The position numbers and the translations under genes are program-made. From assembly GCA_017306865.1 (NCBI GenBank), contig JAFKHH010000011.1, forward strand, positions 62,001-126,000: 64,000 nucleotides of DNA, written 5' to 3'. The notes below the pieces were generated by a model. That model was not told the origin of the DNA. It saw only the letters and a program-made list of their open reading frames with translations, and made no database searches. This document shows, piece by piece, positions 55,644 to 64,000 of this stretch (its first letter is position 1; every line of letters begins with the position of its first letter). Origin of the DNA: Filimonas sp. Its GTDB lineage: Bacteria > Bacteroidota > Bacteroidia > Chitinophagales > Chitinophagaceae.

Positions 55644-57194
55644 TGTGCGAATATGTTTAATAACCCGCTCCAATATCTCCTTCGCTTCATTATCCTTATA
55701 CAGCTCTATCTGTGCTTTTAATTCCCGCTTCATGTTTTTGATGATTTGTTGCGAAGAAGAGGCATTGTAGATGTTGTGCATTTCCTTCGGATCTTTTTGC
55801 AGGTCGTACAGTTCCCAGAAGTCAGCCAGGCCATAGAAGCGGATCAGTTTATACCGGTCTGTTTTTATGCCAAAGTGTGGCGATACATGATGAGGCTCCG
55901 GGAATTCGTAGTAATGATAATACACGCCCTTTCTCCACGCTGTTTGCTTGCCCGGTTTGAACAATGGCAGTATCGATTGACCTTGCATATCAGCAGGAAC
56001 AGGCACTCCCGCAAGGCTTAGGAAAGTAGGCGCAAAATCTATATTCACCACCGGGCTTTTAATCACTGTACCCGGTTTAATTGCTTTCGGATAGCGCATC
56101 ACCAGTGGCGTACGTAAAGACTCCTCGTACATAAAACGCTTATCAAACCAACCATGTTCACCTAAGTAAAACCCCTGGTCAGAAGCATATACCACGATCG
56201 TATTTTGCGCCAGCCCCGTTTTATCTAAATAGTCAAGGATTACACCAATGTTCCTGTCCAGCGAGCGCGCTGTTGCCAGGTAATCCTTCATATAACGCTG
56301 GTACTTCCATTCCGCCAAAGCCCTGCCCTCATAGTGATGATTATCAAAGTCCTTACTAATCTTGTCATAGTACGCTTTAAACACCGCCTTTTGCGCAGGT
56401 GTCATACGCCCATACATGCCCGGCTCATTATAGTTTACATCCACCTTCAGGTCAAAACTGTTCACCATTGTTTTAGCCACCGTCATATCCTGGTCCTTTG
56501 CTGCCAGCCTCCCCTCATACGTATCGTAAAAGTTATCCGGTAGCGGAAATGTTTTATCATCATAAGCACCTAAGTCCTGCAAGTCAGGCAGCCAGCTTCT
56601 GTGCGTAGCCTTCTCTCCAATCACAAGACAGAACGGCTTAGACGTATCGCGCTTATTCAGCCAGTCCAGGCTAAATTTGGTAATGATGTCTGTAATATAT
56701 CCCTCCGTACGCATCGTATCATTTTGCATGCCTATAAAAGCAGGGTTATAATATTGTCCCTGGTCAGGCAACACCTTCCAGTAGTCAAATGCATTGCCCG
56801 GCAGCGTTTGCAAATGCCATTTACCTATCCACGCGGTTGCATACTGCTGTTGCTTCAGCAGCCGTGTAAACACCTGCTGATCTACATTAAACGGGTTACT
56901 GATGTTGTTTACCTTCAGCCCGTTTTCATGGCTGTATTTCCCCGTCAGCAGCGTAGCACGGCTTGGCGCACAAAGTGAGTTCGTCACATTCGCATTCGTA
57001 AACAAAGCACCCTCCCTGGCTATACGATCAATGTTTGGCGTTGGCATCAGTGTACTACCATAAGCACCTATGGACTGGTATGCATGATCGTCAGACAAGA
57101 TCACCAGTATATTTGGACGGCTGGCTTGCTGTTGCGCCTGTACAGATAAAAAAGTAAAACAATAAAGCAGTAAAAAAACGGAAAGCTTTTTCAT
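55626..57194 (-). CDS. Secreted sulfatase (formylglycine-dependent, arylsulfatase family)
   Basis: A 522-aa exported enzyme (signal 1-20) that hydrolyses sulfate esters from glycans. The S1-family signature is intact: metal-binding ILSDDH (32-37), the formylglycine motif LCAPSRATLLTGK (74-86, modified Cys75), KWHL, and later VYASDQGFYLGEHGWFDKR. It has the Cys-type site, so it needs a formylglycine-generating enzyme, none of which is in the window. The last residues (NPDRS) are encoded by one half of a repeated palindrome. Target sulfated glycan unknown; the neighbours do not define it. Confidence 0.92.
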   Translation of the reverse strand: MKKLSVFLLLYCFTFLSVQAQQQASRPNILVILSDDHAYQSIGAYGSTLMPTPNIDRIAREGALFTNANVTNSLCAPSRATLLTGKYSHENGLKVNNISNPFNVDQQVFTRLLKQQQYATAWIGKWHLQTLPGNAFDYWKVLPDQGQYYNPAFIGMQNDTMRTEGYITDIITKFSLDWLNKRDTSKPFCLVIGEKATHRSWLPDLQDLGAYDDKTFPLPDNFYDTYEGRLAAKDQDMTVAKTMVNSFDLKVDVNYNEPGMYGRMTPAQKAVFKAYYDKISKDFDNHHYEGRALAEWKYQRYMKDYLATARSLDRNIGVILDYLDKTGLAQNTIVVYASDQGFYLGEHGWFDKRFMYEESLRTPLVMRYPKAIKPGTVIKSPVVNIDFAPTFLSLAGVPVPADMQGQSILPLFKPGKQTAWRKGVYYHYYEFPEPHHVSPHFGIKTDRYKLIRFYGLADFWELYDLQKDPKEMHNIYNASSSQQIIKNMKRELKAQIELYKDNEAKEILERVIKHIRTNPDRS

Positions 57195-57268
57195 TTTGGC
57201 TGTTGTGGTATTAATAGATCAGGTATGCGTTACTAAGTTAAGGACTTGCTGTTATGCCAGTATTATTT

Positions 57269-57787
57269 TCACGAGTTTATCATGCGTTTCAGCGCTTCAT
57301 TTTTATTGCGCAAATCTACGCCACCTTCCAGTATAGATTTCAGGTTGGCCAGGTAAAGTACCCACCCCTCCGTACAGCCTATGTGAAAAGAAACCTTGCC
57401 CCGTTCATCTGTAGGTATATTGAATTGTTTCAATTCTATAATAGTTGAGTCCACCTCCGTTTTTATGGTTACGCTTACCTGCATATCCGTTTGTGCTGCC
57501 TCGCTGCAAAACGTAAAGCAGACATAATCTTTGCCGTTAGCAGCTACTATCTTACCACGCTCGCTCGTTGCATCGTCGTAGCCATGCCAGTGCCATAGAT
57601 AGGTGTCATTTGCCTGTACAGGTGTGGTACGTTCTACAGGTTTGCCCTCAGCAGTGTGAAACACAGCAGAGCGAAGAAACCATTGCTCTAATGCATCCTG
57701 CGTAGTCCACGCATCATAAGCCTGCTGTATAGCACACTTTACATCTATGCGTTTTGTAAAAGTGCTCCAGTCATAGGTATTTGCCAT
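57269..57787 (-). CDS. SRPBCC / AHSA1-family protein
   Basis: A 172-aa cytosolic protein of the Aha1-C-terminal-like / START superfamily: FTKRIDVKCAIQQAYDAWT at the N-terminus, TQDALEQWFLRSAVF, the hydrophobic-pocket strands DTYLWHWHGYD and ITLC-like KDYVCFTFCSEA, and the C-terminal helix GWVLYLANLKSILEGG. The family binds small hydrophobic ligands; bacterial members seldom have a known role. It is divergent from nothing obvious; it precedes the sulfatase on the same strand by 74 bases but need not be cotranscribed. Confidence 0.85.
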   Translation of the reverse strand: MANTYDWSTFTKRIDVKCAIQQAYDAWTTQDALEQWFLRSAVFHTAEGKPVERTTPVQANDTYLWHWHGYDDATSERGKIVAANGKDYVCFTFCSEAAQTDMQVSVTIKTEVDSTIIELKQFNIPTDERGKVSFHIGCTEGWVLYLANLKSILEGGVDLRNKNEALKRMINS

Positions 57788-57926
57788 ACATCGTATATTA
57801 AGTAATCAAGTTACTCAATTATACCGATACATGTCATCGCTGTTTCTCTCCAATGCTGTAAGGGCTGACCACAAAGTTCACCAGGTATGTACAAGGAACA
57901 CCAAGCAATACGCAGTATTTCCTCCA

Positions 57927-57984
57927 TGTTCCCTTGAAAGAATTGAATATTGCTATTATTAAATGAGCTTCAGCTTATTCTATG
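57927..57984. repeat. Short dispersed repeat shared with 2633-2690
   Basis: The string TTCCCTTGAAAGAATTGAAT and the following TATTGCTATTATTAAATGAG match 2633-2690 with few changes. The 276-base gap also holds degraded TTAACCACAAGG-type sequence near 57866. No gene seen. Confidence 0.45.
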
Positions 57985-58063
57985 TGGTGAAAAATATAAT
58001 ATCCGATACGTAGCTCTGCACCGGTGTTGTGGTGAATTTCTCAAGAGCTGCAACACACTGTTA

Positions 58064-60346
58064 TTATTCCTTCTTCAGCGCATACCTGCTAAATGCGCGT
58101 AATCTTATTTTAAAAAATGAATCGGGTAGTACCATATCAATTTTTCTCCATGCCATCTCCACCAGTTCCTCAGCCTCTTGCCGGCACGCATCTATAGCGC
58201 CACAGTTTTGCAACAGGCGGATTACAGATTCTATAACTGTTCTATTCACAGGCATTGTCTGGATAGTTTGCCATACATATTCTCGCTGCGCGGGCGATAA
58301 TAAACCCATTGCTTTTGCAACAGGCATCGTTATCTTCCCGGCTGTAATGTCCTCGCCTTTATCCTTCAGGTTATTATCATACCCCTGCAGGTTCAGCACA
58401 TCATCCATTATTTGATAAGCAATACCTATCGCTTCAAAAAAGGAACCCAGCGCATCTATTTCCTCCGGCTGTCCTCCGCCTATTAGGCCACCCAGTTTAG
58501 CAAGGCTACAGGCCGGCGTTGCCGTTTTTAAGCGATGTATAGTATAGATCCTTTTTTCAAGTATAGAGCAGTCTCCTTTGCTTACAGCATCGGGCATAAG
58601 CTGGTGAAGGCCACTAATGTCCAGTGCCTGCCCCACATGTGCGGCCCGCATCATTTCAAAAAACTGTTCATAGACAGTTAAGCGGGTACGTTCCGGAAGC
58701 TGGGGGTGGCGCATATATAATTCCCCGATAAAGTAGCATATATTACCTGCATTGATCGCAAGCGGTTCTCCATATAGAAGATGGAGGGCAGAGCCACCTC
58801 TACGTGTATCAGACCTATCCTGTACATCGTCTACAATTAGGGAACCAGTATGTATAAACTCCGGTACCGCCAGCCAATCCATAAATGGTTGAGAGTTTCC
58901 ACCCACTGCATCTATGCAAGCCAGGAATACATAAGAACGCCAGGCTTTTTTACTACGGTCCACAATTTCTCTAATAGGTTTAACAACGGAGGAAACATAC
59001 GCCTCCTTTTCTGCTGTACTAAAAAAGTCAACACCTACAGGGCTGTTTACCAATCTGTGAAACTGTGCATCTGTAGGGTACATGGGCAGTATAGATTCTA
59101 CTGCCTGTTGTGTAGCCTTGCCTACTGCTTTTAAAAAAGTTTCAATATTCTCTTTGCCATTAAACCCACTTCTTTCTACATAGCCAAGGCCGCAGGTAGT
59201 AACTCCCATAAAGCTGCCTGTTGCGTGTATGCTACCTTCCCAAAAGGCCGGCATAGAAAGAATAGTGATAAACTCCTGTTCCGGGAAATCGGCTGTAATA
59301 GCGAAAGAAACATGCTGACCAGGAATTTCCAATAGCCAGGAAACAGGATAGGTTATAAATGTTTTGCTACTTGTCCAGTAGTGTGTAGCAGCAAAAGTAT
59401 ATTGCTCTGTACCTACACTGTTGCCATTAGGGTCAATGAGGATCATTGCACCGCCTGCATGGTCACCATTCCTCGTGTTATCAAAAAGATCGTAGCCGGA
59501 TATTTGATAGCCGTTATCCAGTTGCAGGGCTATCCAGTTCCATGCCGTATCCTGCTTAAATTCCAGTTCGGTAGTTTCATCCGCCGGTTTGCTAAACTCA
59601 TGGTCGTACCAGCCATTGCCCTCTACTTCGTACACTTCATTGCCGATCCGTATATCTCCGTTAACCTTGCATTGGGGAATAAAATAATAAAACATTTCTT
59701 CGTTTCGTATGCCTTTTACAAAACCATTATTCCCATGTCTTACTGCGTTAACGAGTGGGACAAAACGGAGGTTGCATGTAAGCTCTGCTGATGTATTATT
59801 GAGCTGTAAATGATAATTCCCTTGCTCCTCTTTTTTAAAAATAATATCATCATATTCCAGGGAAAGAGAGTCTGTTCCTATTCGGGCAGCTTGTTTAAGA
59901 AGTACATCAGGTAGCGGCACATTCCCTTTTTCATATACTGCTCTTAGAGCATTGCGAAACGATTTATTGTTTGTATTGTGTTTATTGTTCTTTTCGTCAT
60001 TCGTAATGATCTCTAATATTTCTGTTGGGGTATTGGGATCTACCAATGAGCTTGGATAATATTTTTTGTCGTCGATGTCCGATAAAGACCAGATAACGGA
60101 ATGCGTATAAATGGAATTTCCTGTTTGCTTTTCTTTTTTTGTTGTTACTCTAAAAAAGGAAGCAAACAAAGAAAAGCGCTTGCCACATCTGGAAGTAACA
60201 TGGCAGTTTTGATACCACCATTCAATTACCGATCCGTTGTGTGGGAGATCATGCGTATGTAAATCAATCGGCCCATTGTCAGGCCATGTAGAAGGATATT
60301 GGTTTAGAGTAGTGTTTGTATCTGGTACATAGGTCTCTTTATTCAT
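58064..60346 (-). CDS. Fusion of CrtC/AttH-like lipocalin-type protein with polyprenyl diphosphate synthase
   Basis: A 760-aa, apparently cytosolic protein. Residues about 20-395 form the CrtC/AttH-type double-barrel: VIEWWYQNCHV (40-50), FSLFASFFR, GNGWYDHEF (243-251), WNWIALQLDNGYQI (269-282) and the closing FWEGSIHATGSF to GLGYVERSGF (368-395). Family members are carotenoid 1,2-hydratases or cyclase-like enzymes acting on hydrophobic polyenes. Residues about 410-755 are a trans-prenyl diphosphate synthase: first Asp-rich motif DDVQD (506-510), RRGG (515-518), QIMDDVLNL (645-653; DDxxN, as in some GGPP synthases) and KGEDITAGKITMP (663-675). Both active sites look intact. It may make a prenyl diphosphate and then hydrate or cyclise it. 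No terpene gene is adjacent. Confidence 0.85.
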   Translation of the reverse strand: MNKETYVPDTNTTLNQYPSTWPDNGPIDLHTHDLPHNGSVIEWWYQNCHVTSRCGKRFSLFASFFRVTTKKEKQTGNSIYTHSVIWSLSDIDDKKYYPSSLVDPNTPTEILEIITNDEKNNKHNTNNKSFRNALRAVYEKGNVPLPDVLLKQAARIGTDSLSLEYDDIIFKKEEQGNYHLQLNNTSAELTCNLRFVPLVNAVRHGNNGFVKGIRNEEMFYYFIPQCKVNGDIRIGNEVYEVEGNGWYDHEFSKPADETTELEFKQDTAWNWIALQLDNGYQISGYDLFDNTRNGDHAGGAMILIDPNGNSVGTEQYTFAATHYWTSSKTFITYPVSWLLEIPGQHVSFAITADFPEQEFITILSMPAFWEGSIHATGSFMGVTTCGLGYVERSGFNGKENIETFLKAVGKATQQAVESILPMYPTDAQFHRLVNSPVGVDFFSTAEKEAYVSSVVKPIREIVDRSKKAWRSYVFLACIDAVGGNSQPFMDWLAVPEFIHTGSLIVDDVQDRSDTRRGGSALHLLYGEPLAINAGNICYFIGELYMRHPQLPERTRLTVYEQFFEMMRAAHVGQALDISGLHQLMPDAVSKGDCSILEKRIYTIHRLKTATPACSLAKLGGLIGGGQPEEIDALGSFFEAIGIAYQIMDDVLNLQGYDNNLKDKGEDITAGKITMPVAKAMGLLSPAQREYVWQTIQTMPVNRTVIESVIRLLQNCGAIDACRQEAEELVEMAWRKIDMVLPDSFFKIRLRAFSRYALKKE

Positions 60347-60671
60347 AGCACAGTTTTTTTAGTAGTGCGCTGTTATTTGGATCTATATAAAAATAAAAAA
60401 ATAGTTGTTGATTTTTATAGCGTAGAGATTCATATAGCACATAAAAAAACGTTGCTTCTTTTGTGTCAGTGCGTTAATGAAATAGCATGAAGTTCAATAC
60501 AGTTGAGTTGAAGTCTAACCATGAAATCGGTGTAGGAAGAGCCGTTGCAAAAAAATATCGTGAATCGTGGGGCGACGATCGTGAATGAAAAAATCCTCCG
60601 CGCATTTCTACGTCCTCCCTGACTCGCGGTGAAATTTTCAAAACTCGCTTCGATCACTCACCACCACCAAC

Positions 60672-60908
60672 TCACCACTCACCATTCCATTTGTCATACA
60701 ACCTTTTTGCAATAGCAACTGCATTGCCATCCGGCACAGCAAGAAAGATCGGTGTCTTGTTCAGCCACTTGCCTGGAAAATATTCTTTGCGTGTAGCAAG
60801 TGGTTCGTCTATATCATCCATCAGCGAAAGAAAACGATTGGTTGCTTGTTGTAGTGCTGCTTTGTCTTTGCTATCATAATCGAGCCTTGTGCTGCTATTA
60901 GATGCCGC
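60672..60908 (-). other. Coding-like tail downstream of GH95, out of frame
   Basis: Read from the minus strand in the frame one base off the GH95 stop, this stretch gives about 79 residues without a stop: RLDYDSKDKAALQQATNR, RKEYFPGKWLNKTPIFLA, VPDGNAVAIAKRLYDKWN, then TGA. It reads like real protein. The shift coincides with an eight-base A-run (60909-60916 on the plus strand as T) in the last GH95 codons; one A fewer would join the two. See findings. No start codon precedes it independently. Confidence 0.5.
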
Positions 60909-63420
60909 TTTTTTTTAATCTAATACCGGTCTTGCGCAAATAGGGGGGCATAGCTGGGTTAGCGTTTGTTTGTGCATACACATGTTCATCTGTAACCAGT
61001 TGGTAACTTTCGCCAACTTTGGTTTTAAAACGCACCACATCATTTCCTTCAACAGTGAACAGTATGTTTTTCCCGTCTTTATTTTTTATACGCTTTATGT
61101 TTTTCAATAGCATGTAACAATCTGCACCGTTTATAGACATGATCGTAGCTGTTGTAACCTGTCCCTTGCGCCAGCTAAACGCAACTTCAAAGCCATTGCG
61201 TGCGCGCAAACCCTTTACTGCACCTGTTTGTAGCGATACATCAGAAGGCCATGCAGGCAACAGGCGGATCACGCCATCTTTGCCGTGGCTTTGCAGCAAC
61301 ATTTCTGCAATAGCTGCGGTGCCGCCAAAGTTGCCATCTATCTGGAATGGCGGATGCGCACAAAACAGGTTGGCATAGGTGCCACCGCCCTTATGCATTT
61401 GTATGCCTGTGCTGAACGCGGGCGTAAGTAACTGGCGAAACAGGTCAAAGGCTTTGTTGCCATCCTGCATACGCGCCCATAGTATAATGCGCTGCGCCTT
61501 AGACCAGCCTGTGCTGCCATCACCTCTTTTTTGTAACGTTAGCTTCATGGCCTGTGCCAGCTCCGGTGTATCCCAGGGCGTTATTGCATCATAAGGGTAA
61601 AGCGCCAGGCTGTGGGAGATATGCCTGTGCAAAGGTTCCGTCTCTTTATAATCTTCCAGCCACTCCTGCAACGCGCTGGTAGAAGGGCTTACCTGGTCTG
61701 GCGCCAGCCTGCTGTATATAGACTGCATACTATCCCGCCAGTTACGATCTGTATTCAGTAGACGCGCGGCCTCAATAGCCTCCGTTAATATTTCCCGCCC
61801 AAGTTGCATATCTACTGCAGGTCCCATACAAGTAGAAGCCTGTTTGCCATCGGGCATGAAGAAACTATTTTCCGGCGAATTAGATGGTGCAGTTACCAGC
61901 CAGTGATGTTTAGGTTCCTCTATCAATATACCGGCAAAGAAATCTGCCGCGCCTTTTATAACAGGGTAGTAGGTGCGTAGAAAAGACAGGTCTTTATTAT
62001 ACGTATAATGTTGCCATAGGTCTGTTGCTGTCCATGTGCCACCTGTAACTGTAGAACCCCAATCGGCTCCCTCGCCAGGCGATGTATAGCCCCAGGGGTT
62101 TGTAATAGGGTGTGTGACCCATCCCTTTGCATTGTAATAAGTCTTAGCCGTATGTGCACCGTAGCGTGCCATCTGCTGTAGTAAAGTAAACAATGGTTGA
62201 TGGCAGTCTGCAAGATTCGTTACCTCCGCAGGCCAGTAGTTCATCTGTATATTAATGTTTGTATGATAGTCCCCGTTCCATGGCGTCTGGTATTCTTCCG
62301 CCCACAACCCTTGCAGGTTGGCAGGCATACCGCCCGGCCTGGAGGAGGAGATGAGCAGGTAGCGCCCGTAGTTGAAATATAAACTTACCAGGCCGGCATC
62401 TGGACTACCCTGACTGAATTGCTGCAGCCTGTCTGCCATGTTTATATTTGCCGCTGTAGTTGGTAGTTGCAAACGGCACCGATTAAAGTAAGACTGGTAG
62501 TCCTGTACATGCGTCGTTATTATTTTTTGCCAGCTCATAGCGCCAGCTTGTTGCAATGTGTGTGATACGCGCGGTAGCGGTGCAGGGCCACGCTGCTCTA
62601 CAAGTGGCCAGTTCATATCTGTAGCTGCACCGATCAGTAAAATGCATTCATCTGTATTCGTAATATGAAGTGTGCTATCTGTACTTGTCGACTTACCCAT
62701 TTTAGGCATAGCTTGCAATACTGCCGCATAGCGGATACCTTCATCACCTGCACTGTTCAGGCTGCCTTGCAGGTACAACTGATTCTTGTTAACAGATAAG
62801 CGCGCACGTTCTTTCCTGTAGAGGCCGGTAACAAAATCCAGCTTGCCACCATACGCCTTAAGCCGGATGGCTATTACCTGTTGTGGTGCAGACACAATCA
62901 CTTCTTCCGTATAGGTTATGCCATTCCTGGTCCAGCGTGCAATGCTATAAGCACTGTCTACACGCAGTGTACGGCTGTAATTTGTTACAGGAGCCGCTGT
63001 ATCGCGCCATTGTATATACAGATCGCCCAGTGTTTGGTAACAGCCGTATTTTACATTAGCGCCACGGCCCCCTCCTGAGCCTGGCCCTTTGCAGATAAAA
63101 TGTTGCTGCAATAGTTGCTGCGCTTCCACATTTTTTCCTTCCAGTAAACGTTGCCGTATCTGTGGCAGGTATTGTATTGCATCGGGATCATCTGCATTTT
63201 GCACACCACCACTCCACATAGATGTTTCGTTTAAAACGATCCGCTCCCTATTTGTTCTGCCAAATACCATGGCGCCAAGTCTGCCGTTACCAAGCGGAGA
63301 TGATGAATGAAAGTCTGGGGCAGGTGCGGTAAATAACATGGCAACATCCTGTTGTGCAGCAGCAGTCTGGCAGCAATGGAAAAGAAAGAGAGTAAGCAGT
63401 ATGGAAAGAGATTTTCTCAT
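60898..63420 (-). CDS. GH95 glycoside hydrolase (alpha-L-fucosidase/galactosidase-like), intact catalytic domain
   Basis: An 840-aa exported enzyme (signal about 1-22). The N-terminal beta domain opens [20 protein letters not shown] with the family [14 protein letters not shown]. The (alpha/alpha)6 domain carries [12 protein letters not shown] near 390 (family catalytic Asn pair), SNSPEN near 516 (general acid Glu) and [11 protein letters not shown] near 696 (activating Asp). It cleaves terminal alpha-L-fucose or alpha-L-galactose from glycans such as xyloglucan, RG-II or host glycans; which one cannot be read. It is a paralogue of the frameshifted gene at 20912. Its C-terminal end KKSGI lies on an A8 run beyond which a coding-like tail continues out of frame. 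Confidence 0.92.
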   Translation of the reverse strand: MRKSLSILLTLFLFHCCQTAAAQQDVAMLFTAPAPDFHSSSPLGNGRLGAMVFGRTNRERIVLNETSMWSGGVQNADDPDAIQYLPQIRQRLLEGKNVEAQQLLQQHFICKGPGSGGGRGANVKYGCYQTLGDLYIQWRDTAAPVTNYSRTLRVDSAYSIARWTRNGITYTEEVIVSAPQQVIAIRLKAYGGKLDFVTGLYRKERARLSVNKNQLYLQGSLNSAGDEGIRYAAVLQAMPKMGKSTSTDSTLHITNTDECILLIGAATDMNWPLVEQRGPAPLPRVSHTLQQAGAMSWQKIITTHVQDYQSYFNRCRLQLPTTAANINMADRLQQFSQGSPDAGLVSLYFNYGRYLLISSSRPGGMPANLQGLWAEEYQTPWNGDYHTNINIQMNYWPAEVTNLADCHQPLFTLLQQMARYGAHTAKTYYNAKGWVTHPITNPWGYTSPGEGADWGSTVTGGTWTATDLWQHYTYNKDLSFLRTYYPVIKGAADFFAGILIEEPKHHWLVTAPSNSPENSFFMPDGKQASTCMGPAVDMQLGREILTEAIEAARLLNTDRNWRDSMQSIYSRLAPDQVSPSTSALQEWLEDYKETEPLHRHISHSLALYPYDAITPWDTPELAQAMKLTLQKRGDGSTGWSKAQRIILWARMQDGNKAFDLFRQLLTPAFSTGIQMHKGGGTYANLFCAHPPFQIDGNFGGTAAIAEMLLQSHGKDGVIRLLPAWPSDVSLQTGAVKGLRARNGFEVAFSWRKGQVTTATIMSINGADCYMLLKNIKRIKNKDGKNILFTVEGNDVVRFKTKVGESYQLVTDEHVYAQTNANPAMPPYLRKTGIRLKKSGI

Positions 63421-63854
63421 GCAGGTTATTTTAAAATGCCATTCACCGGTTTATAAAATATGCAGGTGCCTCATGCAAGAGCATTGCATTATAAATGCTG
63501 TACAAACAATCGCAATTAAAGATAACAATATGTAGAGGTGAAAATCTGTCTGCAATAAAAAAGCGCAAACGTTTGTGTGTACTGTTTTGTATTGGTTTAG
63601 AGTTGTTATGTAAGAAAAAACATAGTTATATAATCAAAAATGAGTAAGAGCATTGATATTTGTTGGGCGGCTTTATGAGGAATGTGGTTAAGTTAACCGC
63701 AAGACACGCAGAGGAAATACGAGCAACACAAAGAGCTCTTTTTTATTGCTTGTGAAATTATATAGTAATCCATGTGGTTCTATTTCTTGTATCAATAACA
63801 TATCATCTGGCATGAATGGATAAACAAAAATCTCACAAACGTGTTACTATATAT
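63421..63854. other. Intergenic gap with degraded repeat, no gene seen
   Basis: About 430 bases between the GH95 start (minus) and the DUF488-type gene (plus). A weak TTAACCACAAGG-type element (GTTAACCGCAAGACACGCAG near 63692) is the only structure seen. Promoters for the two divergent genes presumably lie here. Confidence 0.5.
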
Positions 63855-64000
63855 ATGGTCCAGACAAAACGTATTTATGAACCGGCTTCGAAGAGCGATG
63901 GCTATCGCATACTGGTAGACCGACTATGGCCCCGTGGTATAAAAAAAGAAACCGCTGCAATAGATGTATGGATGAAGGAGGTAGCGCCATCTAACGAATT
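63855..64000 (+). CDS. DUF488-family (YeaO-like) protein, 5' part only
   Basis: The first 48 codons of a gene cut by the window edge. The peptide has [20 protein letters not shown] followed by [20 protein letters not shown], the diagnostic start of DUF488 / YeaO-like proteins (usually about 115-120 aa), with the conserved DGYR[10 protein letters not shown] motif. Family function is uncharacterised. ATG at 63855 is the only in-frame start. Confidence 0.85.
   Translation, partial: MVQTKRIYEPASKSDGYRILVDRLWPRGIKKETAAIDVWMKEVAPSNE

Noticed and set aside
60691-60879. Plus-strand 62-codon frame
   Set aside because: It is the antisense shadow of the more protein-like minus-strand tail after GH95.
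1-64000. tRNA, rRNA, CRISPR arrays, IS transposases, replication origin
   Set aside because: None could be recognised by reading; a covariance-model or IS search would be needed to exclude small or decayed ones.

Overview
The window looks like a chromosome segment of a Bacteroidota (Bacteroidetes), most like the Chitinophagaceae. The basis is a SusC/SusD pair, many secreted glycan enzymes with Sec or lipoprotein signals, start codons without a clear Shine-Dalgarno, a pair of giant RHS-type proteins, and intergenic gaps full of palindromic repeats. No rRNA, tRNA, CRISPR array or transposase gene was recognised.

Region 1 (1 to about 23.4 kb) is a pectin / rhamnogalacturonan utilisation locus. 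It holds a secreted endonuclease/exonuclease/phosphatase-fold protein, a retropepsin-like protease, an esterase divergent from susC-susD, two GH28 polygalacturonase-like enzymes, a CE8 pectin methylesterase, two tandem CE12 acetylesterases, a GH43 enzyme, a second alpha/beta esterase, a LacI-family regulator and a GH95 gene broken by a one-base frameshift. Near-identical palindromes centred on AATCGATT lie upstream of both susC and lacI. They suggest that the LacI protein controls uptake, the divergent esterase and itself. The genes fit surface binding and import (SusC/D), backbone demethylation and deacetylation (CE8, CE12), backbone cleavage (GH28) and side-chain trimming (GH43, GH95).

Region 2 (23.5 to 29.2 kb) is housekeeping or stress-like: a WYL regulator with VOC and YdeI-like genes on the minus strand, a c-type cytochrome lipoprotein, a Crp/Fnr-like regulator with an AhpD-like gene, and a metallo-beta-lactamase-fold hydrolase. 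The last is followed by two small orphan genes and a decayed copy of the hydrolase 3' end.

Region 3 (29.3 to 55.2 kb) is a tight seven-gene operon. It encodes a putative outer-membrane barrel, a beta-sandwich protein, a lipoprotein, a 2308-aa SpvB/TcB-like protein, a small secreted protein, a 3316-aa RHS-core protein with a variable C-terminal domain resembling polymorphic toxin type 44, and an A+T-rich membrane-anchored candidate immunity protein. Two secreted adhesin/tail-fibre-like proteins sharing a C-terminal module flank it.

Region 4 (55.3 to 64 kb) has a sulfatase, an AHSA1/SRPBCC protein, an unusual fusion of a CrtC/AttH lipocalin-like protein with a polyprenyl diphosphate synthase, an intact GH95 enzyme with a coding-like out-of-frame tail, and the start of a DUF488 gene cut by the window edge.

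The strongest candidates for something undescribed are the split RHS/Tc-like toxin operon and the CrtC-like/prenyl synthase fusion. Several repeats are also notable: an ungapped 267-bp pair, tandem copies of the lacI 3' end, and a REPIN-like doublet. All family calls come from reading motifs; no database search was run.
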